Below are positions 24,701 through 34,652 of a stretch of 64,000 nt of DNA, one piece after another (positions within the stretch are counted from its first letter, which is position 1; each line of letters starts with the position of its first letter). The notes under the pieces were generated by a model. That model did no database searches and had not been told where the DNA came from. It saw only the letters and a list, made by a program, of their open reading frames with translations. Position numbers and translations under genes: made by a program. The DNA comes from Pegea sp. RAD2-039 (taxonomy: Eukaryota; Chordata; Thaliacea; Salpida; Salpidae): NCBI GenBank assembly GCA_034620365.1, contig JAQGEQ010000071.1, positions 2,294,001 through 2,358,000 on the forward strand, written 5' to 3'.

Positions 24701-25055
24701 GAGTACATTTGATCAAAAAATTAACTGTCATCATCTTTATTAGTCTCACAAACATTAAAGATGATGACACTATTTTCTCAACCTCACAGTACAAAGTAAG
24801 TTTTTTGTGCGTGTCGGTGACCTTCTTGGCAAGAAGCTGCACCATGTTAGCATTTTTGTTCGAATCGGATGACCGAGTCTTCTTCTTGGCATTTAACATT
24901 TTTCCTTCAACTGGTTGTTATCAAATATACACTTTCTTGCTCAAATCACTATAGGTGAGATGAAATCAGGAGAGGCATTTAATGCATTCTATTGCCGGAT
25001 CTTCACCAGAGTAAATTTTATTGCAGGAATGGTAATTGCCACTGCAAGCTTAATT
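21741..25055 (-). mobile_element. CR1-like non-LTR retrotransposon, minus-strand copy with ORF1 and endonuclease
   Basis: Reading the minus strand from right to left: an ORF1 remnant with a Cys/His finger-like part (25055 to about 24950: CNKIYSG, AIECIKCLS, FHLTYSDLS) and a basic region (24899-24660). Next is the APE-type endonuclease start (24170-23835: VFITETWLK, YDSGGGVCVIY, TYLPPSKTN) and its end (23792-23211: FKFSKIDWNNP, GNTLDLIITSKP, CNHNMIKFKL). After an AT-rich segment of about 250 bp come the reverse-transcriptase palm and thumb (22960-22319: KAFDSVSHN, VPQG, FVYADDIKLSS, VLDLGITLSSDFKWH). The 3' part is truncated at 21741. The N-terminal reverse-transcriptase motifs are missing. 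Stops and frameshifts (for example after IKLMI at 22319) make it non-functional. Clade by motif similarity: CR1/L2 group, no RNase H seen. Confidence 0.85.
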
Positions 25056-26520
25056 TGATGAAGTCGGTTTGTCTGAATTTTTCTATTCACTTGAACGTAC
25101 TTTGAACGTCTTGCCACTTTTATTTGGATCCTTCATAGTTTTTACTTTTATGAAAGATGTTTAGTGTAACCAAATAAAAAAGGTTGAATTGATTTATTAT
25201 TCAAATACAATAATTTGTGTCAAGTAATATACAAATCACTTACTAAAAATAATTCTATCACAACTTATAAGCAATATTTGAATAAAATATAACCTTATTC
25301 AAATATATTTAGCTAAGGCGTTTGATTCTGTCCCACACAACAAGCTCATCACTGTATTGAAAAACTTAAAAATCAACAACTTTATCTTACAGAGGATTGA
25401 AGATTAATTATCGGGTAGAATCCAACAAACTTGTGTTGAAAGATCTTTATATACTCTTAGTCATGTCACTAGTAGTGTTCCTCAGGGTTTCGCTTCTCTT
25501 TTTAGTTTTCATTAAAGATCTCATCAGAAGACTAGTAGTAGCAGTAGATGATGTCAGTGTGTTTGTTTATGCAGATGACATCAAGGCTATTATCTTGTAA
25601 TCCTTTAAAACTTCTAACTGCACTAAACATTGTAGAAAACTGGTCTACGAGTTGGCAGCTCAGAATCCAGCCAACAAAGTCTGAACTTATAACTTTTTCT
25701 CGTAAGCCAGCTGCAAGCTCCTTCAAACAATACTCCATAAATGGATTTATTATTCAACGAGTATCGTCGGTCCTAGACCTCGGCATTACTCTGTCATCTG
25801 ATTTTAAATGGCACAATTATGTTTCCAAACTCTTTGGAAAATCAATCAACCTTGTCTACCTCATTATAAAGACCTTTAATTCTAAGGATCCATACTTCTT
25901 GAATATAACGTCAGTGCATGGATGCCATATCAAGTTGATGATATAAAAAAAACCGAAGCTGTTCAGGCAACATTTACGAGATTGGTATGCAGGAAACTTA
26001 ATATTAGATACGATAGTTATAAACATCGTCGTAGCTTCCTAAAATTTAGATACTTTGAAAATTCGATGGATTAAATACTTTTTAATTCTTCTTATTTTTA
26101 ATATTATCCACAATTTAGTTGACCTTAAATTCGATGCTTTTTTTTCATTTAGTCCTTCCCTCAAGTTATATTAACCCAGACGACACACATTACATCTTAA
26201 TAAGCCTATATCACCACATTAATCAAATTGAATTTTTTCTCATACCGCACAATTAGTACATGGAACCAGCTGCCATCAGACATTATCATGTCAGAATCAC
26301 TCGCGTTTTTCAAGAAGTTGAATCCTTTTAATATTGCCAACACTGCCATTTCTAAACTGTGAATGTTTCCTTTTTTAAATATTACTATTATATTACTTTA
26401 ATTACTGTTATATGCTTTAAGGACTACCGAAATGCCGTGTATTACATCTTTTTCTTTCTGTATTTCTAACTTATGTGATGTTATTTGTGAGAATGTGTAT
26501 CTTAGCGAGAGGTACTCTTT
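21741..26520. repeat. Large imperfect palindrome made of two LINE 3' halves
   Basis: Arm 1 is about 21741-23220 and arm 2, its reverse complement, about 25050-26520. They surround a loop of about 1.8 kb holding ORF1 and the endonuclease of the minus-strand element. Arms differ at scattered bases and a few indels, with more divergence at the outer ends. Confidence 0.85.
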
Positions 26521-26575
26521 TCAGGCAGCTGTCTTTGCATTTTTTGTAATAAGATGAAATAAAATTATTTATAAA
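25050..26575 (+). mobile_element. CR1-like LINE 3' half, inverted relative to its neighbour, with intact 3' end
   Basis: A plus-strand copy of the 3' half of the same element. It starts with the same AT-rich segment (about 25050-25310), then AKAFDSVPHNKL, VPQGF, FVYADD (here frameshifted by a short insertion), and VLDLGITLSSDFKWH at about 25760. Past a frame change come WMPYQVDDIKKTEAVQATF and the typical CR1/Jockey ending SYRTISTWNQLPSDIIMS to a stop near 26360. The 3' UTR runs to about 26575 and ends in an AATAAGATGAAATAAAATTA-like tail. It matches the minus-strand copy almost base for base. Confidence 0.85.
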
Positions 26576-27544
26576 TTGATTAACCTTATAAAGTGATAAA
26601 TGATCAGTGATTTTTGCAATTTTTTAGCTTTAAATTAAACCAGTTGGTTTTTAGTATCCTAATATAAATCGGTGTACCTAAAAATTTCCAATTAAATTTA
26701 AAAAAAATAGTTTAACCTTTTTGCTTGGTATATACTTGAGTCTCTTTTGCTTTATAGTGTTTTTATCATAAAAAATTTCCTCCTATAATTGGTTAAAGGT
26801 GGAAACGTCATAGATGGACAAGGCCTTAGGGAAAAACTATTCTGTTGTTCATTTTATTCTTCGTCCATGTGATGGCTTTATAACTATTTCTTGTTACAAT
26901 ATTTGGAAATTTTTTGTTGTTTATTACTGTGGCATATAGTTTTGTCGAACTTTTGTAATTTTTATACATAGACTTTTTCGAACAAATTTTATACTTGTGT
27001 TTTATTGATAAAGTCTTGTTAAATATTTATTTTATATTCATGATGAAATCAGTCAAATAGTTTTAAATTATTTTTAATTGAAATAAAAGAAATAGATACT
27101 TTAGTACTATTAAATTTGTTACAGATGTTTACTTGGCTTCTTCTGATTTTCTAAAGTCCTAAATATTTAAAAATAATAATCTTATTAATGTTTGCCTAAA
27201 TTCATAAGATTTTTAATTTATTAAAATTTCTAGAATAAATAATATTTTTCATATAAAGTTGCAAATCATCTTATATAAAATTATATATATACAAGCTTTC
27301 ATAATTCATAAATGATTTTTTTGCTTATACATGATTTTTCAATAATTTTATATTTAACAAGATTTTCAAGCTATGAGTAGCTAAAATGTTATTTCTAGAC
27401 AATTATAATCAAATATCAGATTTTTTTCATTAACTTTCTTATAAAATGTATTTTATTTTATATTCTGATAAATTTTATAAGAAATTTAACTTTGATGATT
27501 TTTGCTGTTTCAACTTAATTTTAATAAACTAAATTTATTTTTTA
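26576..27544. other. Intergenic, SUMO 5' flank
   Basis: AT-rich, no gene. A splice acceptor (TTTTTTAG ending at 27545) lies 35 nt before the SUMO start codon. Confidence 0.5.
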
Positions 27545-27580
27545 GTATCTAACTCGTTAATTTTTCTACTTTATTTCACT

Positions 27581-28928
27581 ATGGCTGATGCTGAAAACCA
27601 AAATTCTAAGCAGGTATTTCAATTGTTTTGTATTTTAATTTATTATATTTAAGTAATGCATTTTATAGTTATACTTGGTAATTATAGATTTATTATATTT
27701 TATAACATTGATGGTTAGTTAAAAAAGGTTAAAAAATTTATTGTATTTTTACCAAAATATTTTTATATAAAGGATGTGAAATCTGAAGCAGACCATATCA
27801 ATCTTCGTGTTACTGGACAAGTATTCATAGTTTTTTAATATAATTTTCAAAGTGGTTTATTAGTGTTTATCATCTTTATATGTAACTTATAATATTTACT
27901 TATGTACCAACGGAATATCATAATTTATAATATAATCAATAACAACATGCTTGATTTATCAAGTTTTATGCTAAACTGAATTTTAAACTTTCCTGAACTT
28001 TTTTTTAATAATTTTACTAACTTGTACTTTAATGTTATCCATGCATCATACCCCATCCAAACCCTTACTGCCATCAAATATCTTTCATTTGTTAGCTTAA
28101 ACTGCTTGTGATGCTCTCTTTATTTCCACCACTGTATTTATTTAAGCCTGTGAGCTTAAGTTATCTGGTTGGTGACTGGCAACAAGTTTATTAATTTCTT
28201 TGAAACAAATAAATTAACAATCTTAAAATACATTTTCCAAATCATTTAACATTTTCCTGATAATATAAATAATTTTAGCTTTTACAAAAGTATTCAGTAA
28301 GTTGTATTTGTTTTAAGGATGGATCTGTTGTACAATTCAAGATCAAGAGACATACTCCTCTTCGAAAGCTGATGCAGGCTTACTGTGATAAACAGGTAGA
28401 GAAAACCATTTTATTTTGATATTCACATATTATGACATAGTTGTGAATCTATAGTGATATCCAATCGCTATTTCAGTTTTGATACGATTTAGTAAAAACT
28501 TTGTATTACAGCAACAAACTATGGGAAATATACGTTTTCGATTTGATGGGCAAGCAATCAATGAAAGTGACACCCCCAACAAAGTTAGAATAATATTATT
28601 AGACATTTTAGTCTGGAGTTCTTGCTTAGTAGAATGGCAGTTTAATCAAAATTTTCTGAAAAATGTTTCAGTTTTCTACTAAGATATTTCTTACAAAAAA
28701 ACTAAATAAATCCTAAATGCATCATTAACAAATGTCACAAAATTTGCTGACAAGATAGTTTAATAATTTTAATAAAAAAATTCACTCCAAAGTTAAGGCA
28801 CAACTTCTTATTTCATACAAAGTTAAAATTATCGTTTAAATTTACAAAATATTTTTTTGTTTTAGTTGGAAATGGAAGATGAAGATACCATTGATGTCTT
28901 TACTCAACAAACCGGTGGAAAAAACTGA
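27581..28928 (+). CDS. SUMO: SUMO (SUMO2/3-type small ubiquitin-like modifier)
   Basis: Five exons, all phase 0: 27581-27613, 27773-27820, 28318-28395, 28512-28583, 28866-28928, giving 97 residues. It is a small modifier ligated to lysines by the E1 SAE1/2, UBC9 and E3 ligases. The ubiquitin-like core reads [47 protein letters not shown] and [12 protein letters not shown], which is closer to SUMO2/3 than to SUMO1. The C terminus is QQTGG followed by two residues (KN) that a SENP protease would remove to expose the diglycine. Near the N terminus VKSE (about residues 13-16) fits the psi-K-x-E consensus, equivalent to the VKTE site of SUMO2/3, so poly-SUMO chains are likely possible. The start was chosen by the first ATG in the frame and the short acidic N terminus typical of the family. 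Confidence 0.96.
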
Positions 28929-29477
28929 AATTATGAAGGCATTTGTACATTCTCTCTTCTGACAGCTGTTTTTGTCGGCCATTAGCAAATCTGACTGATA
29001 AATTCGACTTTTTAAACATCTTTTTGTCTGACTGCATCATATATAAGATTTCAATTTTTTAATTGTTTAAGACATCTCATAAAGTCCACAATCAGCTTTC
29101 ATTTTCTTTTTGCCTTGTGTTTTTTCTGGCTTAAAAACTTCTTGAAGATTTTAATCCTCTTCTAAGTACAAGTTTAATTTCTAAATTTGAAGCATAGTTT
29201 TTGAATTCCTTCAGATGCTGACAATAAAGTGTTATGAAGTATAAGGATTCAGGCAAATGTTGTAGGCAGACTACTTTAGATGGAAGAGATTTCTCAGTCG
29301 TGATTTGTGCGTAAAATAAAAACTATTTTGTACTCTCCGGTGCTTTTCTGTGACTAGAGGATACATATTAGTAAAAAGTTCAGTGAGCTTCGTTTATAAA
29401 CTTGACAATCTTTACTTCAACATTTCTCCTAGGAAGTATTTCTTGTTACAGTACTCAAACCTGTTTTGGCCTGCTGA
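28929..29477. other. SUMO 3' flank and intergenic
   Basis: The SUMO 3' UTR probably extends into this stretch. No further gene is seen. A SINE copy starts at about 29478. Confidence 0.5.
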
Positions 29478-29812
29478 TGCCATGCATATATATGTTAAAG
29501 AAGAGATTATGAAGATCAGCTGTTCTCCGTACAGCAGGATTCCACGCCAAAAAGGTATGCAGACGGACTGATGCGCCTACTCCCAGCTGGCGTCGCTAGA
29601 GCTGTCAGAACGAAACTGAGTACAGTGACAAGATGCCTACCAGGCTCCAACTCTGGCTTTAAATTTAGTTTTGCGCCTTGTATAACTGCTGACATAAAAC
29701 AGGCTACCCAGGCCTTTCTACCCGGGTTTTTATGGACTATTTCTTGTCACAAATACGTGTTTTTACAAGACCGTTTGCGTGTCAATCGGGTAAGACACTA
29801 CACTACGAAGAC
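29478..29812 (-). mobile_element. tRNA-derived SINE, copy 1, with a decayed head
   Basis: GC-richer block homologous to 33895-34262. Shared landmarks on the + strand are TGCATATATAT, GCAGGATTCCACG / GCAAGATTCCACG, CCCAGCTGGCGTC / CCCAGCTAGCGTC, ACTGAGTACAGT, CTCTGGCTTTAAATT, CCCGGGTTTTTATGGA and TTTCTTGTCAC. The tRNA-like head, on the right because the element points to the minus strand, is badly decayed here. The open frames in it (29350-29571 and 29571-29849) are accidental. Confidence 0.75.
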
Positions 29813-31338
29813 GGAAAAATCACTGAAAAGTTTATTTAAAATAGCATAAGCTGAGGGAATATCTTTTTTTGGTATTATAAGCAGTTTTTTGTAGTCTTTC
29901 AATTTTTTTCTTCAAAATAAATTGAAATAATTTAATATTTTGTCGAAAGCAAGTAGTACTTAAGATATTTTTGAAGCGAAAGTATTTAATTATAAAACTA
30001 TTTTTTCATTATATATTAATAACTAGAAGCCTTAAAACTTGATGTGAACGGTTAACGCAAAATTATTTCATGATTGAAAATAAAACATAGTTAATTTTTT
30101 AGTCTTTCATAGTTTTTGAACTACAGTTTTGTATAATGTATTTGAGTATAATTGAATATAAATTTTATGGAGCCAACCGAAAAGCTAAACTACTAAAATA
30201 TTTCAGTCTTAGAGTTTTACTGAATAAATAAATTATCATAAGTGAAATTAGTTCATTCAAACAAAATTGTTACCAATTTGTTTGTTGATGTATCCTTAGA
30301 GACTGCTTTACGTATTATAAAGTTGTTTTTTGATATTATGCAGGTTGCCTATTTAGTTTTTTTTAGTGAGAGGCGCCGATTTTTTAAACATTAAATTGTA
30401 GCTGTGTCTGGGCGATATACAATTCAGCGATATCTAGGCCTTGGCGATTATGTTAAATGATATTATTGTTGTGTTAACATTATTATATGAAAGTATGATG
30501 GCTTATAGGTTTAAATTTTAGCTTATGTTTTTCAGAATGGTTATAATGCTTACCTTTTTACTTGCTATTCTTAAACTAGTATTTGTGAATTTTTAAAAAC
30601 TGTGTTTTAAATTATTATCATGGTATAGTTAAATTTCACTTTGTTAAATCTAAGAAATACAGGTTGTCTTATAAAATTATAAGTGTTTTAAAATGTTATT
30701 TATATATAATTATATTACTATTGTTTAAAATCTTTATAAACTATCATAAACATTTATTTCTAACAAGGTGAGGAAAATGAATGTAGACAATAATTTCATC
30801 ATTCTGTTTTTATTTATATTTATTTCTCTTTATAAGAGCTGATGATTTGTTATCTGTGGTCATCCATTTTTTTTGTAAATAATTAGAAATATTTATATCA
30901 TAGAATTGAGAGCATAACTCCATAATTTAAGAGATTACAAATTTTTAATATTTTAATTCAAGTTCATTTTCTAGTTTGCATTTTAGTTATTTAGAAATAA
31001 TCTTTAATTAAAAGTGAAGTTATAAAATCAGTTTTATTTATCATTACATTTAATATTATTCTTATGAATTTATAATGACATTAATATAACATATATTCTT
31101 TTTTTATATTATTGTTGAAACTGTTATTCCAAAATTATTTGATACATGTAATAATAGTTTGTCCTTATCACAAGCAAATATTTAGTAATTTGTATTTCTA
31201 AAGTAGATATTGGATTATACTTAATAACAATCATTCTATTTTTTCTATTGAAACTTATTTCAACTAGCGAGCACTTCAAATTGTTTGAAAATATCATTAG
31301 TTGTCAATATATTAATATAAAATTTTTATTATTTCCAG
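29813..31338. other. Intergenic, AT-rich
   Basis: No gene or repeat recognised. A splice acceptor (ATTTCCAG ending at 31338) precedes the RACGAP1 ATG by 27 nt. Confidence 0.5.
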
Positions 31339-31365
31339 CTTTGTTTATGAACAAATTTTAAAAAA

Positions 31366-33231
31366 ATGCCCCATCATGATATTGATAGAGAAAAGTTCAA
31401 CTCTTTGCCACTGGTAACTCAATTTGATGAACTAATGCGAGCTGTTGAAGTCTTACTAGACCACAACTGTGAGTCTCAATTTCTTCAATTGGCTCTGCAG
31501 TTTGAATCATGTCGGCAAAAATGGCATAATTGTGAAGAATCTTGTTTAGACCTTCAAGAAAAACTGGCCAAATTGAATGCTGAAAAACAAGCGCTTATGG
31601 TGAAGCTGAAACTGGCACGCCAACAAATAGTGGTTGAAATGAATACTAGACAAAATCTGGAACAGGAAAGAGATGATTTAGAACGGCAGCTTGCCCTAGT
31701 TCGTGAGTTGCTTGACAATGATTCACCTACTTTTAGTGAGGAGCAGCAACGTAAATTAGAGTTCCTGAATTCTAGCAAATTTCGAACCTCTCGAAATACC
31801 GGACGAGCCAATCACAAACTGGCACCTATAGACGAAACTGGTTCATTTCTATCCGATTATTCCGACATTTCTTTCGATGAAACTGAAGATGACTTAGATT
31901 CATCGCATCCAAAAAGTCGACGCTGGAAAAGAAGTCACGCGGCTGCCCAGCAACGAGCGCTCATAGACGCAGGAATCTCGGAAACAAAAGCGAAGCGATT
32001 GAAATCGGATGAATATGAAACAATTCACTGTAAGATTGAAGGTTCAGCTACACTAGAAGTGAAGAAATTAGAAAAAAGTTTTGATCGTCCAGTACCTCAT
32101 CAAGGTCGGCGAAGACCTTCTCGCGAACATCGACGTAAAAGCGCTTTAAACGTCACATCAGCCTCTGAAACTGAATCAGCTTTTGAAAGCGATTTGCCAA
32201 ACTTTTGGCCAAGTGCCCCAATACCGAATGGGTTTATTACCAAGAGAAAACCGGCCCCAAAAAAGCATAATATGGTGGTGAAGCAATGCGTGATTGTGAA
32301 AGAAACTTGTAAACCTTGTGGCAAACGAATTCACTTCAGTAAGAAAGCGATGAAATGTTCAGACTGCCGCCTCGTTGCTCACCCTGAATGTGAATCTAAA
32401 TTGATGAAGATGCCTTGTGAACCGAAGACCCCATCAACTGATAGTGGCCCAGAAAAGTCAACGGTTGAAGACTTTTTAGTTTCACGTAACTCACCACAGA
32501 TCCCGCCGATTATGTACCACACAATTCAAGAGATAGAAAGTCGTGGCATGAACGAGCAAGGTTTGTATCGAGTACCTGGTTCTCTTCGGGAAGTTCGCGA
32601 GCTCAGAACTAAATTCTTCAATGGAACTGTCCCCAAATTATCTGAAGTATCTGATGTACATGCTTTATGTTCGCTTGTCAAAGAATTTTTACGCAATTCC
32701 ATCAAAGAACCGATTCTTACTTTCTCAGTTCGCCCAAAATTTATCAAGGCATCTAGAAATAACGATGAAGGTGGAATCCTTCAAGCAATTAGCGAATTAC
32801 CAGCTGCTAATCGAGACACGCTAGTGTATTTGATGTTACATCTTCAACGAGTTGTTGATAGTCCTCTTACACAAATGTCTGTTGAAGCTCTTTCAAAAGC
32901 AATTGGACCTTCACTAGCTGGTTATGCGTCTTCTGAACCTAATCTTCAAGACTTACAGCTTGCTCCTAAGCAACAGGAACTAGTAGTTACTGCTTTACTT
33001 AATCTTTCATCTGATTACTATAACTCAATTTTCAAGAAGTCAATGCAAAATGAACGACGATTAGAAGAGCCTCAAGTCACGCGAACTCCTGAGCCTCAGT
33101 TATTCGGGCCGGTTATTTCTCCTAAAAAAACTCCCAGTAGCTCTTCCCTTGCTGGTCGAGCAAAGCGTTACATAGTCACTCCGTTTAGCAAGAAACAACG
33201 AAAAGAGAATTTATTTCAAAGTCCTAACTGA
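31366..33231 (+). CDS. RACGAP1: RACGAP1 / MgcRacGAP (centralspindlin Rho-family GAP)
   Basis: A single coding exon of 621 residues, against 632 in human. With the kinesin MKLP1 this protein forms centralspindlin at the spindle midzone, recruits ECT2 and is needed for cytokinesis. Domains in order: N-terminal region and coiled coil (about 20-125, with KWHNCEES and RDDLERQLALVRELLD), the conserved APIDETGS...SDISFDET segment (153-172) which in relatives lies near the ECT2/MKLP1-linked part, a basic linker, a C1 zinc finger (about 301-351: H301, CKPCGKRIHF, CSDCRLVAHPEC) and a RhoGAP domain (about 367-555). The arginine finger is R402 in GLYRVPG, with ANRDTLVYLMLHLQRV and the conserved SKAIGPSL. 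The C terminus keeps TPSSSSLAGRAKR and a final FQSPN, like the vertebrate FFASP. FLRNSIKEP carries one residue more than the usual FLRNLKEP. The lack of introns contrasts with the intron-rich neighbours. Confidence 0.97.
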   Translation: MPHHDIDREKFNSLPLVTQFDELMRAVEVLLDHNCESQFLQLALQFESCRQKWHNCEESCLDLQEKLAKLNAEKQALMVKLKLARQQIVVEMNTRQNLEQERDDLERQLALVRELLDNDSPTFSEEQQRKLEFLNSSKFRTSRNTGRANHKLAPIDETGSFLSDYSDISFDETEDDLDSSHPKSRRWKRSHAAAQQRALIDAGISETKAKRLKSDEYETIHCKIEGSATLEVKKLEKSFDRPVPHQGRRRPSREHRRKSALNVTSASETESAFESDLPNFWPSAPIPNGFITKRKPAPKKHNMVVKQCVIVKETCKPCGKRIHFSKKAMKCSDCRLVAHPECESKLMKMPCEPKTPSTDSGPEKSTVEDFLVSRNSPQIPPIMYHTIQEIESRGMNEQGLYRVPGSLREVRELRTKFFNGTVPKLSEVSDVHALCSLVKEFLRNSIKEPILTFSVRPKFIKASRNNDEGGILQAISELPAANRDTLVYLMLHLQRVVDSPLTQMSVEALSKAIGPSLAGYASSEPNLQDLQLAPKQQELVVTALLNLSSDYYNSIFKKSMQNERRLEEPQVTRTPEPQLFGPVISPKKTPSSSSLAGRAKRYIVTPFSKKQRKENLFQSPN

Positions 33232-33894
33232 GAAAAAGTAGTTTTAAAACTTAGTTTTTTACCAAAAGTAATTTTTGAAGCATTTTAATGTACAGTTCAT
33301 ATTTATTGGTTACTTGTTTGTCGATAACTATCTCACGTGTTTGCAGCTGATTTAGTACAGATGAAACAGATCAATCGACTACTTTAATCTACTTAAATTC
33401 ATTTTCAATCTCATTCAGAATAAATGTAAAATAGTTTTGTTTTTCTTTTGAATTTTGTGTCATTAACGTTTATAGTTTGCTATTTTGAACTTCTTTACTT
33501 GCTGATCTCTAGCTTTTCTGTTATTGTCCATTCTAATAAATATTCAAACAGGTTTAATAAAAATACTTCTCCAAATTAGAACATGTAAATTCAATTGATA
33601 AAATGCTATCGTTTTTTGTGTGTAAATTTTATTTTTACATTTTTGTATTAAATGTCATTACCAAAAGTTTCATAGCATCATCATCATCAAATAAACGGCC
33701 ATTATTGGGTTCTTTTAAGATTTTTTTTGTTTTTTATTTCTAATTTGAACTTGTTCAGGATTTAGAATAGATCATGAATGTTTAGAAAGTTTTAATTTAA
33801 GAGATGATTAATTATTTTATAAGATTTTTACATCAAACTTTTTAAAAAGTTTTTATGAAAATTTTGTTTAATTGATTTTTTTTTCGCCTGAATA
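33232..33894. other. RACGAP1 3' UTR and spacer
   Basis: Presumed 3' UTR with AATAAA-type signals near 33537 and 33690. Nothing else is seen. Confidence 0.5.
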
Positions 33895-34262
33895 CAGTCC
33901 CTGCATATATATCCCAGGGTAAAAATTATGGAGATCCAGTTGTTACCCATTCAGCAAGATTCCACGTCAGCCAGGTTATGCAGTGGAACAGACGAACTTG
34001 TGAGGCTACGCCCAGCTAGCGTCACAGAGCTACCAGCACCACACTGAGTACAGTAGCGAACTATCTACGAGGCTTCAACTCCGGCTTTAAATTCGGATTT
34101 TGCATCTTCTAAAAGTGTTGTCGTTTTACCAGACTCACAAGGCCCTTCAACCCGGGTTTTTATAGAATTTTCCTTGTCACTAATGTGTCCACCTGGGTTT
34201 GAACCCGGAGCCACCCGCTTGGTAGGTGAGTATGGTAATCGTTACACCACACAGATCGACAA
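33895..34262 (-). mobile_element. tRNA-derived SINE, copy 2, with a recognisable tRNA head
   Basis: On the minus strand the element begins at about 34262 with a tRNA-like head. It has an A-box-like TGTGGTGTAACG and, about 40 bases on, a clear B box GGGTTCAAACCC. The body follows (shared with 29478-29812) and the element ends near 33895 in TATATATGCAGGGACTG. This is the layout of a tRNA-derived SINE transcribed by RNA polymerase III. The body domain does not match one I can name with confidence. Confidence 0.8.
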
Positions 34263-34652
34263 TTAGTTGGCAATTAATTGATTACAATTATAATATTTAT
34301 ATATGTTTGTCAATTCGAAATTGACTCGTTTTATGATAAAAATGCCCGTGGTTGAATGACTCCAAACGCCAGATTCGTCTTAAAAACGAGGTTTTTGGGT
34401 TTTGGCCGAAAAGTTTTTACAGGGAAAAGGCTCTAAATCGACCAAAATAGTCTTTAATTAAATTTTTCTGCTCTAGAATACCAAATTTATCGGTACAACA
34501 AATTTCTTAAAAGATGTTGGTACTCCTATTAAGCGGAGTCATAGAAATTAGTGACTATTGTGACGTCAAAACCTGAATAAACGAAAAGTTATAAGACTTA
34601 TTTGAGAAAAGTTTAGAAAAAATGATTGAGAATATAAAAAGAAATCAATAAG

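Noticed and set aside
29350-29849. Two adjacent open frames of 73 and 92 codons
   Set aside because: They lie over a SINE copy and read the wrong strand; the GC-richer repeat lacks stops by chance.
34195-34262. Possible functional tRNA gene on the minus strand
   Set aside because: It has a good B box but no complete cloverleaf, and the sequence continues into a repeated body, so it is a SINE head.
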